Of a DNA stretch of 64,000 nt, positions 56,273 through 64,000 are shown in pieces. Position numbers and translations under genes: made by a program. The stretch's first letter is position 1. The number at the start of each line of letters is the position of its first letter. The notes beneath the pieces are model-generated. The model searched no databases. It had not been told where the DNA came from and saw only the letters and a list, made by a program, of their open reading frames with translations. This stretch comes from Flaccisagitta enflata (taxonomy: Eukaryota; Chaetognatha; Sagittoidea; Aphragmophora), in contig OZ231126.1 in assembly GCA_965153355.1 (NCBI GenBank), positions 62,992,001 through 63,056,000 on the forward strand. The letters are read 5' to 3'.

Positions 56273-56511
56273 AACAAGGACAACCCTTTACAGTCGCGTG
56301 CGGTTGTTAAGGCTATTAGACTAAAAGACTAAAAGACCAAAAGACTAAGAGACTAAATGTAAATTGACTTGAATTAACTTTTAATAACTTGAAATGACTT
56401 AAAATGACGTAAAAGGGCATAAAACGTCGAAAAAAGCAAAGTGTTTCCGACGGACCGACGGACCGACGGACCGACGGACTGAGTGGGTTGTAGAGTCGCG
56501 TGCACGCGACT
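56273..56511 (+). mobile_element. Family-A HINE-like element, precise empty site
   Basis: AACAAGGACAACCC at the start, CAGTCGCGTGCGG soon after, a short AGACTAAA core, GGACCGAC tetramers, then the hairpin AGTCGCGTGCACGCGACT. The direct paralogue at 21,351 reads CAGACAAAAATACAAAG; here the element splits it after CAGAC-like sequence and AAAAATACAAAG resumes at once. Length 239 bp, no duplication. Confidence 0.88.
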
Positions 56512-57096
56512 AAAAATACAAAGAGAGAAAGAGAGGAAGAGAGAAAAAGAGGGAAAAAGTTGAAAAAATACAGATAGACACAGAGTAAATTTTTGAGACA
56601 AGTAGATACAAAAATAGACAAGCACACAGGGACAGAATTATTCATAAAAAAAAAAACTACACCCTGACCCGTGTGCCTTATCAAAAAATAAGTAGATTGA
56701 CCTGCTGATTTTCCGACGGACAGAGACAGACACTCACGCAATCGCAAGGAGAAACAGTAAAAAGAAAGATATGCGACTAAGTCTAAAGAAAATCAAAGAC
56801 AGAGCCAAAGGATAGTCAAAGAAAAGGAGATCTGAATAATGCAGCCATTCAGTGACAAAGCTGAGAATGGTTCACGCATAAAGAGATGGGTGAAACTGTG
56901 ACTAGAATGTGGCGTGACTGAAGGAAAGGGCCAACGCCTGAAGAAAAAGCCCTGAAGAGAGAGAAAGAAATAAAGATGTTCCCAAGATCAAGAGAGCGAT
57001 GGTGCGCCCTGGTCGTGGATCCGCATCGCTAAATTGCACCGCCACCACTGAAACTGTGAAAGCTGAAATTATCGCTCTTTGTTACAAAATGTCTAA

Positions 57097-57368
57097 GGGC
57101 GTGTTTCTAGTGAGCGCCAAAAAAGTGTTTGTACCCATGAAACGCGATAACAGCGTGAACAGATATTTAAGATTTTCAACTGTCCCACTAGGGAGTGAGC
57201 GAAGTGAGTGAGCGAGCCTGTGAACGGAGCGAGCGAACGGAGCGAGCGAGCGTAGCAAAGCGGCCGCTGCGGAGCGAGTGAGTGGAGTGAGCGGTGCGAG
57301 CGAACGAACGTAGCAAGCGACCAGGTGGCCCTTCTAAAACGCGATCGTCTTTGACTAGAAACGCCCCC
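57097..57368. mobile_element. PIF/Harbinger-type MITE in direct copy 2
   Basis: Counterpart of 21,932-22,204; the interior has small rearrangements of the GAGCGAACGGAGC units. Confidence 0.75.
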
Positions 57369-58082
57369 TTAGTCTAGTAAATATCTTTCCGAAAGTACTG
57401 AGAGGATCTTGGGTGTGATCTATTTTTCATCATAATTGATAGCACAAAGATAAAAAAGAAGTATTTGTACCAAAATCAATTTTTGTGCTTAAGATAATCG
57501 ATGTTACAAAATAAAAATCCATGTACTGAACATATCCATCTAATACGGTGAATTTCCCAACAATCAGAACGTGCCTGACAAACTTGCTCAGGCCGGGAGG
57601 ACACAAACGCATCCATTTTTGGAGAAGCAAGGAAGCATTGCAGCTCATTTTGGAATCTGAAGGGTGGTGAACCGAAGCTCCCTAAAACAAACGCCGGATT
57701 GTTACAGTGGGCTTTTTTTTTTGGACACGTACGCGCCACTCTTTAAAATACCTCGTCGTTATATCAGTCTGCCGGTCCGTAGCTTCATCGTTCTGTTGGT
57801 GCAGGCGGTTTCGTTTTCGCTGCCCTTGTTCATCCGCTTGCGACCATCATGGTTGTCCTAGATCCGTCCCATGTCTTTTTCAAATTCTGATAGTAATACT
57901 TAAGCTCAGTTATGTCTTATCGTTGATTGTTAACTTCTGCAATAAAGGAACTGATTGTTGGGACCAAAGCAAACTCCCTCTCTCGAATTTCACCTGACTT
58001 TTGATACTCTGCGTTGTGTCCCTCAATCTTTTTTCTGACTCTTTATCTATTGTTATCATTCAAGCTGTATGCAGATGTTATA

Positions 58083-58491
58083 CTACATGGTTTTTAAAAA
58101 AAGACGCACATTTGAATGGTTGATTAGGCTATTAGAACTCAACAAAACTAAGTAAAATTCTAGACCGTTAGAAAGTCCTTCAAAATTCTTTAATTTGGCG
58201 CCAATCTGGTATTTCATCTCTTTTCGTTTTGAAATGGCGTCAGATTGAATGAAAACCTTGCCAAATTTGCTTTTGCAGTCCCATTGAAAAAGATGCATTT
58301 TAACAAAATGGTGTTTCACTTTAACGGGCTATATCTTCTAAACGGTTTGAGATACAGACCTGGGATTGGTCTACAATGAAAGATTTTTCAAAAATCTTTC
58401 AGATCCGTTTGTCTGATTAAAGTTCCAAAAACTTTTTACACATGTTTTGTCAACTTATACCAAGGTGCGTCTTTTTTTTTAATTCACGTAG
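58083..58491. mobile_element. TA-target MITE, direct-duplicate copy of 22,933
   Basis: CTACATGGTTTTTAAAAAAAG to CACGTAG, TA on both sides. Confidence 0.72.
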
Positions 58492-58546
58492 TATGTCGGG
58501 TGTCCGTCAGTCGGTCCCATTCTTTCGTCCGTCTGTCTTTTTCCCT

Positions 58547-58643
<97 letters not shown>

Positions 58644-58908
58644 TTCTTTTCCACTGTCTATCTGTAGGGTCTCCAAAACCCAGCTTTCAAAGACGAACTG
58701 CTTGATTGACCTTTCGGGTTAAGGTTTTGACCCTTAATGACCTGCTTGGAGGAACCTCAGCCGTCAAGACAAGGAAGAAGAAAAGGAAAAGAGAGAAAAG
58801 GAATTAGCAGGGAGGAAGGCCGAGGAAAACGTAACTTCAAATGCTCTGCTTGGAGACAAGTGAAAACCAAACTATGGATTCTGGTCTTCGGACGACAAAA
58901 TCCAGTGG

Positions 58909-59279
58909 AACAAGGCCAAGTTATGGCCAATAAGTGCGCCTCGCTTGATTAAGAATTTGTGAATGAACGTTTTTGATGAATGAATGAATGAATGAATGAA
59001 TGAATGAATGAATGAATGAATGAATGAATGAATGATTGAATGAATGAATGAATGAATGAATGAATGAATGAATGAATGAATGAATGAATGATTGAATGAA
59101 TGAATGAAAATCTATGTGATAGGGCACGAGAGGTGATAGGAAGGAAGAAATACGTCAGAATCAAAAATTTCGCACATTTCAAACGAATGCGTTACCGACC
59201 AACCAACCAACCAACCAACCAACCAACCAACCAACCAACCAACGGACATGACCTCTTATAGAAGTGCGAGGACGCACTT
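58909..59279 (+). mobile_element. Family-A HINE-like element with GAAT core and variant hairpin
   Basis: AACAAGGCCAAGTTATGGCC at the start, then AATAAGTGCGCC, a (GAAT)n core, (CCAA)n, CTCTTATAG, and the hairpin AAGTGCGAGGACGCACTT. The paralogue at 23,710/23,711 reads CCAGTAGAAAAAGAAAG without it. The 5' word AAGTGCG equals the 5' arm of this element's own hairpin. Confidence 0.87.
58977..59108. repeat. (GAAT)n core of a family-A element
   Basis: About 32 units of TGAA with two ATTG interruptions; (CCAA)n follows at about 59,200-59,240. Confidence 0.96.
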
Positions 59280-60146
59280 AAAAAGAAAGTCACTTTGTTC
59301 GAATGTAACCGCCGGTTTGGGTGTCGGTTTTTTTTTCACATTCTGCAAACGTTAAGATAATGGAGAATCACATTTCAATGTCAACATACGTGCCGCATAT
59401 CATAATATACCCTGCGGTATTCTGAAAGATGGGCGAAGGCGAGGGCTGTAAGGATATAAGCAAAAATGAAAAAAAAAAGGGAAAAAAGCTCCAGAAATCT
59501 GGAATCTTGTAACACAATCTTCGAGAATAATCAGTCAAACCCTACGGCCTACACAATCTGTCAAGAAATACTATGACGAGGTCGTGTTTCTTGGCCTCGG
59601 CGGCCTCGTCTCGCTGCCACCGTCTCGTTCCCTTATAAACCAATGTTGATTGACACAGTTTCGTGTTTTCGAGTTTTCTTAGAATAGGGTAAAGTTTCCG
59701 AGATGATAGTCCCGGTTACCGGGAACCTGCTTTCTAGAGTTCGGCGCTGCTCCATGACAATCGGATTCAAATGACAATTTTATGACGGATGATCCAATCA
59801 GTTGCCAGAAAAGCCATCAGCCCAAAGCCGATGCGATGTGAAGTAAGCAAAATTCTCTTAATGACAAAGGGAAAAAAATCTCGAAGTTAAAAAAAAAAAA
59901 CACATTTCAAAAGTAACATTCAATCGAATGTCAAACAATGGAAACAGGAGAGAGAGCAATCATTACCACTGAAACGCCGCTAATGGTTTTAGGAGATTTT
60001 TCTTTTTTATATCTCATTCTATGCATCATTACCTAAACAATCATTAATTCGTTCCTTCAAGCATTCCGTCAGTCCCCCTCTGTCCTTTCTGTGTGCCTCT
60101 TTGTCTGTCTGTGTACATGTGTGTCTGTCTGTGTGTCTGTCTTTCA

Positions 60147-60313
<167 letters not shown>

Positions 60314-60991
60314 CTGTGGTCCTAATCATAACAAATGGAGGTCATTTCAAGGTCAAATGGGGTCACGCCTTCTACGACCGTTGCGCCCGCCCTACCTTCC
60401 GGTGGAAATTATGAGACATCATTAGACATTGTCATAAGATCTTTTTAGGTCAGAATTCCACCCAACTAAAATAACCTGAGGGCTAAACTGAAAAGGAGGT
60501 ATAACCGTAAACCAGTGTCCAAAACTTACTCGCTTTTTTCCTCCCTGCTCCCTTTCTTCTTCTCTGCTAGTGCTCCCCTTTCTCCTCCCTTACATCTTTC
60601 CTTCCTTCTTTCCTTCCTTCCTCCCTTTAATTCTTCCTTTCTTTTTGTCTTCGCTAAGTCTCTTGTTGGGGGAACCATTTTAGGCCGAATTTTGGACTAG
60701 TCAAAACTGAAACCACATTAGTCAGAATTCGTACCTGAGTGGCTTGAAGCAGGACATCCTTTAAGATTTTCAAAAATTGGCAATAATAGATTGTGTTAAA
60801 AGATGATATAAAAAAAGATGAAGAGTGATGCAAATAAAGTATCAATCACTCATAAACCACTTTAATTACAATGAGCAATGAAAATTGCAACCACTCTAGT
60901 CCGATTCTGCCTTGAGTGGTTTTGGAGTATTTTCAGATGAGGATTCGGCCTTCCTGCCTACCTTACTTTCATTCTTCCTTCCTGGCTTTTT

Positions 60992-61099
<108 letters not shown>

Positions 61100-61275
61100 T
61101 GCAACAAACACACATACAAACACGTGCACAAATTACCTCTCTCTCTTTTCCCACACACAGACACACACACATATCTTCCCCATACAAAAGCGAAAGTCAT
61201 CCAAATAATTACCTCAAATCAACCAATTGGTTTCTCTCTTGATGATATCATAACTTTTCCCTTTCATTCTGACAG

Positions 61276-61555
61276 GAGCCTAATATCGTTCGTGTTTGAA
61301 CAGTCTTATGAAAGTGGCGGCGCGCCCGCGAGCGTGACATTAGGAATGAAATCGATCTCGAGATTGCAACTGTCACCGAAGACTACAAGTTTCTTTATGG
61401 AACGGCAAGGAAATAGATCATTTTACAATTTTTTCCTTGGCCCAGGATTGACCAGGGAACCAACTTTCTTTTGGGATACTGAAATAAACGTAGGCGCCAA
61501 TGGCCATGTATCCATCTATCTGTCCGTCATACTATGCGCTTCAAGGAGATCATGA
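61276..61555 (+). CDS. Second copy of the possible terminal exon
   Basis: Direct-duplicate counterpart of 26,263-26,542, with the same acceptor, 92-codon frame and stop. Whether either copy is expressed cannot be told from sequence. Confidence 0.28.
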
Positions 61556-61788
61556 CTTGATGGGTTTCAAGAGCTTGTCGTCTTCTAGGAATTTATCTGA
61601 TCTTAAAAGATAACGATCTAGGCCAGAATTTCAGCCGTGTAGACCGAGACTTTGACCTCAACAGGCCAAGATTTGGGGATGGGGATCTGGTCGGAATACA
61701 TGAGATCCATCTTTTGAGCTCATACTCATATGCATACAGTTTTTGTCAGAAAATATAGATTCATCCTACCGTTCTCATGATCAAACTA

Positions 61789-62200
61789 CTACGCGAATAA
61801 AAAAAAAAAGCCGCACCCTTTTATAGGTGAGTGGAAGAGACGGAAAAAATTATTCCAAAATTTTTTTGTTTAACTGATTTTAAAGACCTTTGAATTTTCT
61901 TCCATTCTAGAAAAATCTCAGGTCTGTATCTCAAACCGTTTGGAAGTTAGAGCTTGTCAAAGTGAACCTCTATTTTGGAAATTGCTCATTTTTTAATGGG
62001 ATTGCAAAACTATAAATGATAATGTTTTCACTCTTTTTTATACCATTTCTAAACAAATAAAGCTAGAAATACCAGATTGGAGCCAAATGAAAGTTCTCTT
62101 TGAGAGTTTTAAAGTGGTCTAGGATTTTACATAATTATTCTGAAATTCAATATAAAAAAATTGTCACTTAAAACTGCGGCTTTTTTGTTGATTCGCGTAG
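61789..62200. mobile_element. TA-target MITE, direct-duplicate copy of 26,776
   Basis: Nearly identical to 26,776-27,186: a one-base difference in the A run plus one substitution noticed. Confidence 0.78.
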
Positions 62201-62811
62201 TAATACAAAAGAGGAGACACGTATCGTTTGCGTCTGGCAGATCGAGTTTATTCATTTTGATTTCATGGGATACCAGAAAAAGTTTAGAAATTACGTCTCG
62301 TAGTTCACTATCGGGTTTAACATGATTCCTAACAGTAACAAGGTCATTATGTCAACTTGCTTTCGTCCAAACACGCTTTCAGAGTCATTTTCACTCATCA
62401 TTGTGTCGGTTTGGCCTGTCGGTTAGTTGGCCCAGTAAGGATTATGCAATCAATACGAACAAAAGTAGTGAAAGCCAAATTGTCCTCTCTTTGCGTTTGA
62501 AAACAATTCTTGCGAGAGGGTTGATGACGGAGCATATGGGGGCTTTACCAAGGGAGGACGGACGGACGGACGGACGGAGCAACAGATAAACCGCGTACGC
62601 TACCATTCAATTCATGCATAAGACATTGAGAACTGTCTCATAAGGAGCGACAGTTGACCTGTCCGGAACGATGACCGAAATCTCCTCTTGAGAGGAATAT
62701 AAGCTTATTAAATGCATTGCGATTCGAGTAAACATGTCTATGTACTTACCGGCCACAGAACCCGGATACATGTATACTCTTTTGACTTCGCAATTTGAGA
62801 AAGAGAGAAAG

Positions 62812-63580
<769 letters not shown>

Positions 63581-63589
63581 AACAAGTCA

Positions 63590-63912
63590 TCCAAGGATTG
63601 CACATGGTCATGGTACTGATGCCCTGCTGGCTTGACATAGCCGTGGAGAGCAGGGCAGCGGCCCCAAAGGGCCAATGTCCTGTAGGACACAGGGGTGAAC
63701 CATTATGTACGTCTGGCCTGACAAGGCTGATTTAGGGCCTTGAAGAGCTAATTTTGGGCCTCAGAGGACTGATTTTTGGCCTGAGAGGGCTGATTTTGGG
63801 CTTGAGAGGGCTAACTTGGGGCCTGAGAGGGGCCCGGGGATGGACAGACGTACGTAATGGTTCCCCTGTGTGTACATAGGACATCGGCTCTTTGGGGCTG
63901 CTGCCCAAAAAG
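63590..63912 (+). mobile_element. Family-B element, uninterrupted paralogue
   Basis: GCACATGGTCATGGTAC, GCCCTGC...GCAGGGCAGCGGCC, minisatellite, and the end TGGGGCTGCTGCCCAAAAAG. Confidence 0.6.
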
Positions 63913-64000
63913 GAAGAAAGTGACAAGAAAGAAAAGAAAAGAAAAGGAAAAGGAAATGGAAAAGGAAAAGGAAAAAGAAAGAAAAAGAAAAAGAAAAGAA

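Overview
The window looks like repeat-dense nuclear DNA from a eukaryote, most likely an invertebrate animal. I see no operons, bacterial ribosome-binding sites or CRISPR arrays. I do see one convincing spliced gene with GT-AG introns and a secreted product, many short non-autonomous DNA transposons, and very long polypurine/polypyrimidine microsatellites. I cannot name the species. Most long open frames here are translated microsatellites, so they are not listed as genes.

Layout. 1-5,600: microsatellites, unassigned AT-rich DNA and several terminal-inverted-repeat (TIR) foldback elements. 5,696-9,056: a tandem duplication with a period of about 1,696 bp. 8,845-16,542 and 43,140-50,412: two copies of one segment in inverted orientation. 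16,800-19,040: CT and CTTT arrays. 19,742 to about 29,640 and 54,544-64,000: two copies of another segment in direct orientation, the second cut by the window end. 29,600-37,000: microsatellite-rich DNA with small unique islands. 37,077-43,139: single-copy DNA holding the one confident gene. 50,412-54,540: a cluster of family-B elements and minisatellites.

The gene (minus strand, 40,841-37,937) joins three exons into a 197-residue protein: signal peptide, His-rich stretch, then one Cys-containing beta-sandwich-like domain resembling F5/8-type-C (discoidin) domains. Its second intron carries two mobile elements.

The two duplicated segments act as a natural experiment. Twelve insertions are present in one copy and absent from the other, so target sites can be read directly. 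They include TA-target Tc1/mariner-type MITEs, a hAT-type MITE with an 8-bp duplication, a PIF/Harbinger-type MITE with a 3-bp target, and several members of an abundant family (called family A here) that insert beside A/T runs without target duplication. Family A begins AACAAGG and ends in a hairpin. In between it carries a copy of one hairpin arm near its 5' end and a variable tandem-repeat core. Hairpin stems differ between members by compensatory changes, and the 5' word changes in step. This matches the published architecture of Helentron-associated elements (HINE/DINE-1 type) and is the most interesting system in the window. A Tc1/mariner-type MITE that carries a tRNA-like sequence is a second unusual object.
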